Below are positions 9,305 to 17,242 of a stretch of DNA of 55,269 bases, one piece after another; position 1 is the first letter of the stretch, and every line of letters starts with the position of its first letter. The stretch lies in assembly GCF_000378625.1 (NCBI RefSeq), contig NZ_KB905169.1, positions 180,226 through 235,494 on the forward strand. Direction: 5' to 3'. The DNA comes from Colwellia piezophila ATCC BAA-637. Its GTDB lineage: Bacteria > Pseudomonadota > Gammaproteobacteria > Enterobacterales > Alteromonadaceae. The notes under the pieces were generated by a model. It searched no databases. It was not told where the DNA came from and saw nothing but the letters and a program-made list of their open reading frames with translations. Made by a program: the position numbers and the translations under genes.

Positions 9305-10486
9305 ATGTCTCTCAAACTGACCATGTTATCCCTGTTGATGACAATAAGCATGGTTGCTAATAGTGCAGATTATTTTGAGTTACGTGACGGCTTGAAAAAC
9401 TCAGGAATTGTCTTTGAGCAAACCAGTGAGGGGCGTGTTGTATTTCTGGGTGGTTCCATTACCAATATGAAGGGATGGAAAGAACTCGTTTCTGTCGACT
9501 TGCAACGACGTTTCCCGAAAACACAATTTGATTTTATTAACGCTGGCATTCCGTCGACAGGCTCAACTCCAGGTGCATTTCGGTTAGAAGGTGATGTTTT
9601 TAAGAATGGCCCGGTCGACCTCTTATTTACAGAGGCCGCGGTGAATGACCCCACTAATGGGCGTAGCAGTCAAGAGCAAGTTCGTGGTATGGAAGGGATT
9701 GTCAGGCATGCCCGTAAGCTTAATCCGAATATTGACATCGTGATAATGCATTTTGTCGACCCTTCGAAAATGGCGGTGTACAACGAGGGAAAAATCCCTT
9801 TGGTGATACAAAACCATGAAAAGGTTGCCGAGCATTACAAGCTTTCATCCATCAATTTAGCAAAGGAAGTCACTGAACGTATTAACCTAGATGAATTCAC
9901 TTGGGCGAATGATTTCAAGAACCTACATCCATCGCCATTTGGACACAAGTTATACAGCGCAACTATTGCTAGATATTTCGATGCTGCATGGCCTAATAAC
10001 AACAAAAAAGTACTGCCTTATGTTTTGCCGAAACAGTTAGATAAATACTCCTATGTTTCAGGCACGTTGTTGAAGCCCGAGAAAGCGAAAGCACTTAAAG
10101 GATTCAAGCTGGATCGCCAATGGAAGAATAATGTTGGTGGCAGCACACGCCCAGGTTTTGTAAACGTACCCATGTTAGTAGGTACGCAGCCAGGAGACAG
10201 CTTTGAACACAGTTTTGTCGGCACGGCTATTGGACTGTTTGTTGCGGCAGGTCCAGATGCAGGGATAATCGAGTTCAAGGTTAATGATGGCCCATGGACA
10301 GCACAAGACCTGTATACAGTCTGGAGCAAAGGTTTACATATTCCATGGCTTTATATCTTAGCAGCAGAATTAAAACCTGGAGTAAAAAATAAGCTCTATG
10401 TTCGCATTTCAAATGAGAAAAACAGCAAAAGCAAAGGCCATGCTTGTCGAATTGTGCATATCGCTGTTAACGGCAGTGAAAATTGA
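9305..10486 (+). CDS. SGNH-fold carbohydrate esterase with C-terminal beta domain
   Basis: The 393 residues have a signal peptide (about 1-20). SGNH blocks follow: VVFLGGSIT with Ser51 as presumed nucleophile, NAGIPSTGS (block II Gly), EAAVND (block III Asn) and LHPSPFGH with His208 as presumed catalytic base. The usual Asp three residues before that His is Lys here; Asp203 or Asn206 may take the role. Residues about 250-390 form an extra beta-rich domain, frequent in polysaccharide-locus esterases. The likely job is removal of acetyl groups from the glycan before fucosidases act. The exact CE family cannot be assigned by eye. A palindromic operator-like site overlaps its leader. Confidence 0.75.
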   Translation: MSLKLTMLSLLMTISMVANSADYFELRDGLKNSGIVFEQTSEGRVVFLGGSITNMKGWKELVSVDLQRRFPKTQFDFINAGIPSTGSTPGAFRLEGDVFKNGPVDLLFTEAAVNDPTNGRSSQEQVRGMEGIVRHARKLNPNIDIVIMHFVDPSKMAVYNEGKIPLVIQNHEKVAEHYKLSSINLAKEVTERINLDEFTWANDFKNLHPSPFGHKLYSATIARYFDAAWPNNNKKVLPYVLPKQLDKYSYVSGTLLKPEKAKALKGFKLDRQWKNNVGGSTRPGFVNVPMLVGTQPGDSFEHSFVGTAIGLFVAAGPDAGIIEFKVNDGPWTAQDLYTVWSKGLHIPWLYILAAELKPGVKNKLYVRISNEKNSKSKGHACRIVHIAVNGSEN

Positions 10487-10606
10487 ATATATTTAAACAA
10501 TCGCAGCGAGGGACGCAAACAAGTCGCGCCCATCACTCTGATGTATGAACATAACTAGCGTTGGGTTGATACTTCAACATCATAATTCAATTATTTTTAA
10601 ACTTAG

Positions 10607-10634
10607 TTGTACATTTTATCAACTAATGCGTCTT
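10607..10634 (+). promoter_or_regulatory. Bipartite promoter/operator element, copy B
   Basis: TTGTACAT (10607-10614), 14 bases, CGTC (10629-10632), then TTAG; preceded by TTTTTAAACTTAG. It now sits 42 bases upstream of a small unrelated lipoprotein gene, which suggests that the gene it once drove has been replaced. Confidence 0.6.
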
Positions 10635-10675
10635 AGATTTATAGCTTAAATAAGCGTTAACTTTGAAGGCTGTTT

Positions 10676-11044
10676 ATGAAAAATCGTACTATTAGTTTAA
10701 CCGTTTTATTAATGTTATCTGGGTGCCAGTCAACTCCAAAACATGAAGTTACGTTTGTACCTGAATCGGTGAACAGTAACCCTATTGTCATGGTTCTTCC
10801 TCAGAAAAGCTGTAGTCATAATGTTCAATTTAACAAAGATAGTAATAGAGTTGTATTTGACTTTGCTTTTAATTTAGAAAAACAAAATGAAAAATGGGCT
10901 AAACCTATTAACATTAAGGCTTTAAATAATGCAAACAACCCAGCTATGCAGTGCATTAAAAAAGTAATAGCCTATCAGCGCTACAGCACAAAAGAACTTG
11001 AAAAGGACCCAATAAAATACACCTTTATTGCTTACAAAAATTAA
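10676..11044 (+). CDS. Small putative lipoprotein, TonB C-terminal-like
   Basis: The 122 residues begin with a lipoprotein signal peptide (lipobox LSGC, Cys at about 17). The mature part has a V-x-F-x-F-x-L strand and a C-x-K-K-V-I-A-Y-x-R-Y helix-strand pattern that loosely recalls the TonB C-terminal fold, as does the better match at 11588. I do not recognise a family with certainty. It is short, AT-rich, and followed at once by an attC-like site, so it looks like an integron-cassette gene rather than part of the sugar pathway. It may use promoter copy B. Confidence 0.6.
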   Translation: MKNRTISLTVLLMLSGCQSTPKHEVTFVPESVNSNPIVMVLPQKSCSHNVQFNKDSNRVVFDFAFNLEKQNEKWAKPINIKALNNANNPAMQCIKKVIAYQRYSTKELEKDPIKYTFIAYKN

Positions 11045-11045
11045 A

Positions 11046-11143
11046 GCTATAAGCCATTCAAGCAGGACTTTTAACAGTTGGTTAGGTTCCGCTTTGCTTC
11101 ACATTATAGCCAACTATTAAAAGCCTCTTAATGGGGCGTTAGC
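11046..11143 (+). repeat. attC-like recombination site (integron cassette end)
   Basis: The outer halves are near-complementary: GCTATAAGCCATTCAAG with GACTTTTAACAGTTGG on the left, and CCAACTATTAAAAGCC then GGGGCGTTAGC on the right, with a few unpaired bases as in real attC sites. The centre (GGTTCCGCTTTGCTTC then TTATAGCC) resembles Vibrio/Shewanella superintegron attC loops. The right end GCGTTAGC fits the G/TTRRRY cleavage core. It lies immediately after one small gene and 17 bases before the next, the exact cassette layout. Confidence 0.72.
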
Positions 11144-11160
11144 ATTTTGGAAAATTTAAT

Positions 11161-11550
11161 ATGTATAAATTGATTTTAGTTCTTAGTGTCTTAACTTATC
11201 TGAGCGGGTGCTCTCTTGCTCAAAAAGGGGCAATGCTCGGAGCCTACGACGCAATCGAAGAAAACAATTGCATGTTGGCATATAAAAAACTTAGAAGTGC
11301 TGGAAGTTATTCAGATACTACACCTGAACTTAGAGCTGAAATAACCTATTTGAGAGCAATTTGTTTAGAAAAGGAAAAAAGATACAGAGAAGCTATTGGT
11401 CAACACTTATATCTAATAAAAACCTATCCAGAATCTGAATACTCTTATAGATCAAAAAGTAAAATTGTAATACTCAATAAAAGCCAAGAACACGTAAATA
11501 AAAAAGATAGACCAGCAAGTAAAGAGCATGAACGAGTCACACGCATATAA
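11161..11550 (+). CDS. Small lipoprotein with a tetratricopeptide-like helical repeat
   Basis: The 129 residues start with a lipoprotein signal (LSGC lipobox). Residues about 30-100 give a helix pair pattern (CMLAYKKLRSAG, YLRAICLEKEKRYREAIGQH, YPESEYSYRSK) of TPR/Sel1 type, as in BamD-like or uncharacterised cassette lipoproteins. The Lys/Glu-rich tail has no known role. It has no link to sugar degradation. It follows the attC-like site directly, so it is probably a cassette gene, although no complete attC lies between it and the next gene. Confidence 0.6.
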   Translation: MYKLILVLSVLTYLSGCSLAQKGAMLGAYDAIEENNCMLAYKKLRSAGSYSDTTPELRAEITYLRAICLEKEKRYREAIGQHLYLIKTYPESEYSYRSKSKIVILNKSQEHVNKKDRPASKEHERVTRI

Positions 11551-11587
11551 TGCAAACAAGAAATTGAACAAGGACAAAGGAGTTAAG

Positions 11588-11995
11588 ATGAAATTTTTGA
11601 ATATACTAATAATTGGGGTTTTACTGGTTGGGTGTCAATCGACTAGCAAGTCCTTTTCTAAAAAGCCTATAGAACCTATTCCAACATCAGCTAAAGAGAA
11701 CAACCAAATTTATCCAATTGTTTCGATTGTTCCGATTGTTCCTAAATACCCTAAACGTGCAGCAAAAGTTAAGCAGGAAGGATGGGTGCAACTTTATTTT
11801 GATGTAGATAAAAATGGTAACGTGATAAACGCCAAAGTGATTAAAGTAAGTCCCGAAGGGTTTGAATTCGGAAAAGAAGCTTTGCGGGTAATAAAAAAAT
11901 GGAAATATAATCCAGTAATATCTAAGAGTCATAACGCTGCTTTAAATACTGTATTTGACTTTAAGTTAATAAAATTCAAACACTTTATCATATAG
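11588..11995 (+). CDS. Lipoprotein with TonB C-terminal domain
   Basis: I start at the ATG at 11588, not at an in-frame ATG at 11528, because AAAGGAGTTAAG is an excellent ribosome site and the lipoprotein signal (VGCQS) begins there; the protein is 135 residues. Residues about 45-130 match the TonB C-terminal domain: P-x-Y-P-K-R-A, GWVQLYFDVDKNGNV, A-x-V-I-x-V-S-P-E-G-F-E, A-L-R-V-I-K-K-W-K-Y-N-P. There is no transmembrane anchor or proline-rich spacer, so it is an outer-membrane-tethered TonB-fold protein, not a normal energy transducer. The related motif in the gene at 10676 may mark a common origin. It probably belongs to the cassette block. Confidence 0.7.
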   Translation: MKFLNILIIGVLLVGCQSTSKSFSKKPIEPIPTSAKENNQIYPIVSIVPIVPKYPKRAAKVKQEGWVQLYFDVDKNGNVINAKVIKVSPEGFEFGKEALRVIKKWKYNPVISKSHNAALNTVFDFKLIKFKHFII

Positions 11996-12008
11996 TTATA
12001 AATGCATA

Positions 12009-12030
12009 GCTATAAGGCGTTCAACTGGAC
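12009..12030 (+). repeat. Left half of a degenerate attC-like site
   Basis: GCTATAAGGCGTTCAACTGG, then AC, closely matches the left end of the clear site at 11046 (GCTATAAGCCATTCAAG). It lies right after the TonB-domain gene stop. A convincing right half is not found before 12255; the stretch near 12160 pairs only weakly. Confidence 0.4.
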
Positions 12031-12254
12031 AAATGTTATCGGTACAAAATTCAATCCAACTCGTCTAATTAGCTTTAATAGCTAATGTCATTTTTGGTGG
12101 TTAAAGCTGAAATAAAAACCTTTTGGCTGAATAACCGCTTTTGGTACAGAAGTTCCATTCAAAAGGATTTTAACGTAACCAGATTATTTACCTTACGTTA
12201 TCAGCTGACTAGGAATGATTAACAGTCGTAAAATATAAATAAAATAGGATTAAT

Positions 12255-12692
12255 ATGAAAATTTCACTCATTGCTTTGTTGTTAATTTCTTTTTCGAGCT
12301 CTGCTGGCGATTTCGAGTTCGCTATAGGTGCTGGTCATGAGTATGGCGGTATACTTGGGGGGCAATTTGCTTATAAAACTGAGTATAGTAAATACTACGG
12401 TTCAGTTGGTGTTGTAGGCTTTTCCACTGGATTTCAAACAACATTTAGTAAAAACTCAAAACATGCTTATGGCGTTACTGTAGGAGCAGAAGCAATAGAT
12501 AGCTCGGAAGGATTTTTATTTGCTACTTATAATTATCACTTCAAAGGTTTTTCTAATAACGGTTTCGTTATAGGGACAGGCATAGGTTTTACTAAAGGTG
12601 ATGGAGTTCCTTTGGGAGGAGGCTGCTACGTTGATTGCCCAAGCACTGAAAAAAAAGCAATGATTACCTTAAATATAGGCTATAAGTTCTAG
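12255..12692 (+). CDS. Small outer-membrane beta-barrel-like protein
   Basis: The 145 residues have a signal peptide (cleavage near SAGDFEF, about 18). Alternating hydrophobic and Gly/aromatic strands follow (FEFAIGAGHEYGG, YYGSVGVVGFSTG, HAYGVTVGAEAI, FVIGTGIGFTKG) and the protein ends in GYKF, a C-terminal Phe as in barrel proteins. A CYVDC pair near residue 121 could form a disulfide. An AATAGGA site precedes the ATG. I do not recognise a family or function. Flanking attC-like fragments suggest it belongs to the cassette block. Confidence 0.6.
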   Translation: MKISLIALLLISFSSSAGDFEFAIGAGHEYGGILGGQFAYKTEYSKYYGSVGVVGFSTGFQTTFSKNSKHAYGVTVGAEAIDSSEGFLFATYNYHFKGFSNNGFVIGTGIGFTKGDGVPLGGGCYVDCPSTEKKAMITLNIGYKF

Positions 12693-12697
12693 TGCAT

Positions 12698-12780
12698 GGC
12701 GTTATCGAACGGCAGAGAGTGGCTGTGCCGTCGGTCAGCAGTGAGCGAACCACAGCCGTCCCACCCTTAACGAATAAGGC
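12698..12780 (+). repeat. Imperfect inverted repeat, possible attC-like site
   Basis: GGCTGTG (12721-12727) pairs with CACAGCC (12751-12757), and the flanks GGCGTTATCGAACGG and CTTAACGAATAAGGC are partly complementary, giving an 83-base fold directly after a small gene. GCGTTATC on the left resembles a core site; the right core is not canonical. Confidence 0.4.
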
Positions 12781-12971
12781 TCACTTAGTGTGCACAAGAG
12801 ACATTAGAGTGTAAATTTTTGCTATATATTTTCGGCTCTTCTCCGCTTTAATGCAAATTAGTGGTTCTTCTGGCTAATCTATCATATTGATTTAAAGATA
12901 TTTTTTCACCTCATTGAATAATAACTAAGTCATGACATCTATATCTTCATCATTTTTTCAACTTGTGAAAT

Positions 12972-13031
12972 ACAGTAAAGTAAAACGAAATTTTACTTTA
13001 CTGTCTCCAGCAACTCGCATGGAAGCGAGTT
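12972..13031. repeat. Two adjacent hairpins, one a perfect 14-base stem
   Basis: ACAGTAAAGTAAAA (12972-12985) pairs perfectly with TTTTACTTTACTGT (12991-13004) around CGAAA. A second stem, AACTCGC with GCGAGTT (13012-13031), follows. Neither has a T-run. Confidence 0.6.
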
Positions 13032-13052
13032 ACTAGACGACAACTAATCAAT

Positions 13053-13165
13053 GAATAAGCCACATCTTACAATGAAACAAGCCTTATTAAATTTCCCCCA
13101 ATAATTGCCTAACCTGTAATTAAAGCAGGCTAAGCAACTATTTTTTATTAATAAGCTTTTATACA
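13053..13165 (+). repeat. Degraded copy of the TonB-receptor double terminator
   Basis: This stretch is a diverged copy of 7484-7590: GAATAAGCC, CTTGCAATGA versus CTTACAATGA, the second stem with GCAACTATTTTTT, and ATTAGCATTTATA versus ATTAATAAGCTTTTATA. The second stem (13102-13139) with its T-run could still terminate. No receptor gene precedes it, so it is probably what remains of a paralogous receptor unit. Confidence 0.65.
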
Positions 13166-13242
13166 TTCAGTATAAATACCCAATATAAGCACATGATTAA
13201 AAATCATGTCGACCACTAAAACTCAAATCATTTTAAATATAG

Positions 13243-13281
13243 TTGGACATATTTTTACTTCACACGTCATAGATATAGACG
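13243..13281 (+). promoter_or_regulatory. Bipartite promoter/operator element, copy C
   Basis: TTGGACAT (one change from the consensus), 14 bases, CGTC at 13265-13268, then ATAG. CGTC pairs with GACG nine bases later as in copy A. The preceding TTTTAAATATAG matches copy D. It lies 476 bases before the ATG at 13757 with a terminator between. Confidence 0.6.
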
Positions 13282-13450
13282 AGTAATTGATTAAGTCCAA
13301 TACCGGTAAGTTAGTAAAATTTCAAACCATCTTATTGACCTAAACAAATAGCTGTTAAGCCAGCTGTTTAGGTCAATACCAAAGCGAGGTCCCCTTAAGC
13401 TTCGTTAGGCTATTAGGTTTAGCCAAAAGAGCTTATCTTTTGGTTTTTTT
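13270..13450 (+). ncRNA. Candidate structured leader or small RNA
   Basis: Between element C and the propeller gene lies an 11-base perfect stem (ATTGACCTAAA at 13334-13344 with TTTAGGTCAAT at 13367-13377, enclosing AGCTG/CAGCT). It is followed by a textbook terminator, CCAAAAGA (13423-13430) pairing with TCTTTTGG (13436-13443) and a run of seven T. A transcript starting near 13275 would end at about 13450. It could be a free small RNA or an attenuator controlling the gene at 13757. Confidence 0.5.
13423..13450 (+). terminator. Rho-independent terminator upstream of the propeller enzyme gene
   Basis: An eight-base stem with a five-base loop is followed by TTTTTTT. It lies between promoter-like element C and the coding start, so full-length transcription would require antitermination or a second promoter. 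Confidence 0.75.
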
Positions 13451-13461
13451 ATGTTGACGCA

Positions 13462-13612
13462 TACATGGATGTAGAAGGTAGAGCGAAGCATAAGTATATG
13501 GATATACGCAAGTAGAACAACGCAGGAGCAGTTGTCGAGGATGCCAGAGCCGAGGATGAATGGTCATGATTTTAGTTCCAGACAAATCATAAGTACTGAC
13601 ATCCATGTCAGT
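13462..13612. repeat. Intergenic palindromic repeat element (ERIC/MITE-like)
   Basis: Bounded by palindromes TACATGGATGTA (13462-13473) and ACTGACATCCATGTCAGT (13595-13612), with TATATGGATATA and stretches such as GCAGGAGCAGTTGTCGAGG inside. The look is that of dispersed intergenic repeats found in many Alteromonadales and Vibrionales genomes. It encodes nothing credible. Confidence 0.45.
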
Positions 13613-13756
13613 AATATCGCGGGTACAGAGATGCACAGGAGCGTGTATTTATACCCCGTTGTTTATCTTGAACTATCGATATAAGAAATTGATAAAAGAA
13701 TAAAAAACAAGTAGTTACCAGCAGTAGACTTACTTTACAGTACAAGGTTTTATAAA

Positions 13757-16700
13757 ATGAAAACATTATTATTAGCGGCAATATTTTTACTAAACTGTCT
13801 TTTAAGTTTAACTGCCCAATCATTCGAATGGCAACAGCATGATGCCCCTGCGCCAATATGGCAGATAGCCCCAAAAATTGAAAATGGCATTCAAACCGGC
13901 CTATTTTTAGGGGCGCAAGACAATCATGTTTATTCTCTTGATTCCAATGGCGATACCCTGTGGTCATTTGACACAAAAGGTTTACCTTCACAGCTGATCA
14001 GTGCCGATTTAGTCGGTGATAGCAAAGCAGAAGTTATTGTCGCCACCCATGATGACGCAGGCACGCTTTATGTATTGTCCGATACGGGAGCAATATTAAG
14101 TCGTTATGTTCATGGTGTGCCCTTTGCGACAATCGGTGTTTCTACAGAAGGCTCGGGCAAAATATTTGGCGCAACCTATGACGGAATTGTCTTTTTTTTC
14201 GACACCAATTTAACTGTCATCAAAAAACATACTTGGAATTACCCAAGCACTGTTTGGAATAAGCCAGATACCTGGTATCAAGCGCTTAAAGTGGGTGATG
14301 TGACCGGGGATGGCAAGGACGACGTGGTTGTACTTGATAACAAAGGCGTGGTCTCGGTTTTTAATACCAATGGCTCACGCATTGCATACGATAAACTGGG
14401 TTCCAGCGGCAAAAGAGGCGATCTCTTTTTAGTCAATATCAATAACGATGCCAAGCAAGAGATCATTATCATTAGTGCGGGTGTCGTTAATAACAACTAC
14501 ACCCTTGCCTATGAAGGTGATGATGAGAATGGCAACTTGAGTATCCTCTGGACCTTTGGTGACATAACAACCAGTGCAGGCATGGCCCTTATTGATGATT
14601 TCCTACCCGCTGACGGCTTAGATGTGCTGGCTTTTGATCCAAGTGTTTTCGAAAATAACGTCTTTGTTCAAGGGCTTGATGCTGATGGTTTTACACTGCG
14701 TAATAAAACAAGAATTTACAAAGAGAATATGCGTCTGCCATTAACGGTTACCCTCAGTGCTGATAAAGCGACTATCATAGCAGGCTCTGTAGGGACGAGA
14801 GACAATTCTTATTACACCATTGCCAGTAGCGACTTCGAATCCGAAAATTACCCGCTGCTACCAGAAGTTAACTTGACGGCACCGGCATTAGCAACCTTGG
14901 CGGATAGCATTCAACTTTTGGATGACATTCCTCTGAAGGAAGGTGCCAAGCCTCACGTACTATTTATCAGAGGCAATGCCAACCCTGACTATCGAGATAT
15001 GCAAAAAGACTTTTCCGATATAATGAAGGCATTTGAAGCCTTGGCACCGAACGTTAAAGTGGTATTAGAAATCCCCGTTAATACCAAAACCAAAATGACC
15101 CATCAGCAGTTGCTCGACCTTACCGATTGGCTCGAAGACGAAGATATTGCCTTTACTTTTGAAATATCATCGGGGTCGAGTCCTGCAAATATATCGATGG
15201 CTGAAGTAGCCGAAGTGCTCGAACGCGCTCCTAACTCATGTTATGGCTTTGCCACCGCTGAAAATGCCCGATATGCCCGTGCGGAAAACGATCCATGGAA
15301 AGAGGTCTTTTTTCCAATGGTACTTGAGGTCGCGCAATTGGTTAAAGCCAAAGGTAAAACGATTAATGTACAAGAAAATCAAGCAGGTTGGGCGATATAT
15401 GCTGGCGATCCTGATGTTATCAGCCAATGGTTTGCACCTGAGCTTAAGGGCACGATTATCCCCATTGCTCGTAACAATGCTAATGGTGCTTATTTGGCCT
15501 ATAACGCCCTGCTAGGCCTTGAAACGGCTGGATTTACCGACGGTTGGGGCGTTTCAATTCAAGATTGGATGTGGGTTGACCAAAGCAAACACCTTATTCC
15601 AGGCATGGTGCCTCGCGAATTAATGACCCGAGCAAATATGATGGCTGCTGCCATGGGCGCACGCTATTTTCAATTTGAACATGGCGTACCCGCAATAGAG
15701 GATATGAAAAAAATAACCTCTAATCCAAATTCGCCATGGAATCCGCAAGAAGATGCTGTGTTTTTTCAATATCTACGCAAAGGTATCTTCCCTGGTTATC
15801 ACAGTAATCAACTGAAGAATCTATCTTCGACGGCCATTGGCTTAGAGTACAACGATGACTTATGGCAGAAAATAGAAGATCAATGGTTTCTTGGCTTGTG
15901 GGACTTTAACGCCAATTCAGAATTAAACAGTGGTGTTTTAGGACAACACACTGGCTTACAACCGTTACCTGAAAAAAACATCTACAAATACGTGTATGAG
16001 ATTAAATATAACCGCGCCAATAACTTTAAAACTCCTTATGGTCTTGTACCCATAGTACCAAGTCCCTATGCGAAAAGAGCAGGTGCGGTTGATTTTGATT
16101 TGATTAAAACTGATCGTCATGTCTATTTAGGCAGCGATACCAAATACCTAGATAAAAATACCCTGCTCAATGCCTTTGAAGTCGCGGCAAGTCATCACCC
16201 TTTCCGATCGAATGATGCCTTTATGGCTGTCTATGAACACTCTCTCTATGAAAATAGTGTTGATGAAAACAGCCCTAATGAAAATAGTACGGGTTACTTG
16301 CTTTATATTGTCGGTACTGAATATTTTACCATGGACGATGGCGTTGTAACGATTGAAGCCGGTGACCAGATTGAAATTCTTTCTGTAGAAGATTATGCCA
16401 CCGGACAAAACATTAGTGTTAATGGCAATGAAATTCAAACCACCATACCAGGCGGTGTTATTCGGGTTTTATATGTCAAGACAAACACTACACTGATAGC
16501 GGTTACTGGTATCGCCATATCTAACCAAAATGGAGCATTCCATGTTGGTGATACACAGCAACTAAGCGCATCGATAACGCCGAGCAATGCTGCCAATATC
16601 AGCGTCACTTGGAGCAGTAATAATAGTGCAGTAGCCACGGTGAATTCAACTGGCAAGGTAACGGCAGTAAGTGCAGGAACTGCAAAAATTACAGTAACGA

Positions 16701-17155
16701 GTGTTGATGGAAGTTTCACCGCATCAACAACCATAACGGTAACGACAGCCGTTGTAACAGACATAGCGGTAACAGGAATATCACTATCAAGCCAAAGCGG
16801 AACGCTATATATAAACAATACCCTGCAACTGAGCGCAACTATTACTCCCGACAATGCGACCAATACCAACGTCACCTGGAGCAGTGATAACAGCGCCGTA
16901 GTCACCGTAAGTTCAAATGGATTGGTAACCGCAGTAAAAAATGGAACAGCAACTATTACCGTTACTTCAACAGACGGTAGTTTCACTGCAAATACAACAA
17001 TTACCATATCCCAGAAGGCAACACCTCCCAATAATACTGAAGATTCCAATGGTGGTGGCGGTAGTTTCTCATTTGCGGGGATTTTAATGATGATGGGCTT
17101 ACTGGCTCGACCACGTTTGCAGGTCTTCTTACCTCGCTCGTATGGCAAAAAATAG
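13757..17155 (+). CDS. Large secreted enzyme: N-terminal beta-propeller, barrel-like central domain, two Big2 domains, GlyGly-CTERM
   Basis: The 1132 residues fall into clear parts: signal peptide (1-21); a PQQ/FG-GAP-type propeller (about 25-385, repeating blades such as VYSLDSNGDTLWSFD and DVTGDGKDDVVV); a central domain (about 395-860) with alternating beta-alpha pattern and aromatic clusters (LFIRGNANPDYRD, TINVQENQAGWAIY, GWGVSIQDWMWVDQ, ARYFQFEHGV); two bacterial Ig Big2 domains (about 915-1000 and 1003-1085, ITPSNAANISVTWSS and its near-copy); and GGGGSFSF plus a hydrophobic segment and basic end. A propeller followed by a barrel-like catalytic region was described for lambda-carrageenases (GH150) and resembles some GH98-like proteins, but I cannot confirm either. 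It is probably the endo-acting enzyme of the locus, anchored at the surface. Confidence 0.7.
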   Translation: MKTLLLAAIFLLNCLLSLTAQSFEWQQHDAPAPIWQIAPKIENGIQTGLFLGAQDNHVYSLDSNGDTLWSFDTKGLPSQLISADLVGDSKAEVIVATHDDAGTLYVLSDTGAILSRYVHGVPFATIGVSTEGSGKIFGATYDGIVFFFDTNLTVIKKHTWNYPSTVWNKPDTWYQALKVGDVTGDGKDDVVVLDNKGVVSVFNTNGSRIAYDKLGSSGKRGDLFLVNINNDAKQEIIIISAGVVNNNYTLAYEGDDENGNLSILWTFGDITTSAGMALIDDFLPADGLDVLAFDPSVFENNVFVQGLDADGFTLRNKTRIYKENMRLPLTVTLSADKATIIAGSVGTRDNSYYTIASSDFESENYPLLPEVNLTAPALATLADSIQLLDDIPLKEGAKPHVLFIRGNANPDYRDMQKDFSDIMKAFEALAPNVKVVLEIPVNTKTKMTHQQLLDLTDWLEDEDIAFTFEISSGSSPANISMAEVAEVLERAPNSCYGFATAENARYARAENDPWKEVFFPMVLEVAQLVKAKGKTINVQENQAGWAIYAGDPDVISQWFAPELKGTIIPIARNNANGAYLAYNALLGLETAGFTDGWGVSIQDWMWVDQSKHLIPGMVPRELMTRANMMAAAMGARYFQFEHGVPAIEDMKKITSNPNSPWNPQEDAVFFQYLRKGIFPGYHSNQLKNLSSTAIGLEYNDDLWQKIEDQWFLGLWDFNANSELNSGVLGQHTGLQPLPEKNIYKYVYEIKYNRANNFKTPYGLVPIVPSPYAKRAGAVDFDLIKTDRHVYLGSDTKYLDKNTLLNAFEVAASHHPFRSNDAFMAVYEHSLYENSVDENSPNENSTGYLLYIVGTEYFTMDDGVVTIEAGDQIEILSVEDYATGQNISVNGNEIQTTIPGGVIRVLYVKTNTTLIAVTGIAISNQNGAFHVGDTQQLSASITPSNAANISVTWSSNNSAVATVNSTGKVTAVSAGTAKITVTSVDGSFTASTTITVTTAVVTDIAVTGISLSSQSGTLYINNTLQLSATITPDNATNTNVTWSSDNSAVVTVSSNGLVTAVKNGTATITVTSTDGSFTANTTITISQKATPPNNTEDSNGGGGSFSFAGILMMMGLLARPRLQVFLPRSYGKK

Positions 17156-17184
17156 CTCAGGTTGACACGGTTTTCGAAATACTC

Positions 17185-17208
17185 CGTTATTACCAAAAAG
17201 TAATAACG
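17185..17208 (+). other. Intercistronic perfect hairpin
   Basis: CGTTATTAC pairs perfectly with GTAATAACG around CAAAAA in the 87-base gap before the beta-helix gene. There is no T-run, so mRNA processing or stabilisation is more likely than termination. Confidence 0.5.
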
Positions 17209-17242
17209 ATGAATATATTATTAAACAGACAAGGTTTATAAG

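Noticed and set aside
11528..11587. Upstream in-frame start for the TonB-domain lipoprotein
   Set aside because: It overlaps the previous gene, would bury the lipoprotein signal behind 20 charged residues, and the ATG at 11588 has a far better ribosome site.
13757..17155. Naming the propeller enzyme a lambda-carrageenase
   Set aside because: Only the domain layout agrees; I could not confirm catalytic residues, and the locus lacks the sulfatases expected for carrageenan.
16435..17196. 253-codon open frame on the minus strand
   Set aside because: It is antisense to the Big2 domains, Val/Thr-rich through complementarity of Thr/Asn repeats, with no start signal; it is a shadow of the coding strand.
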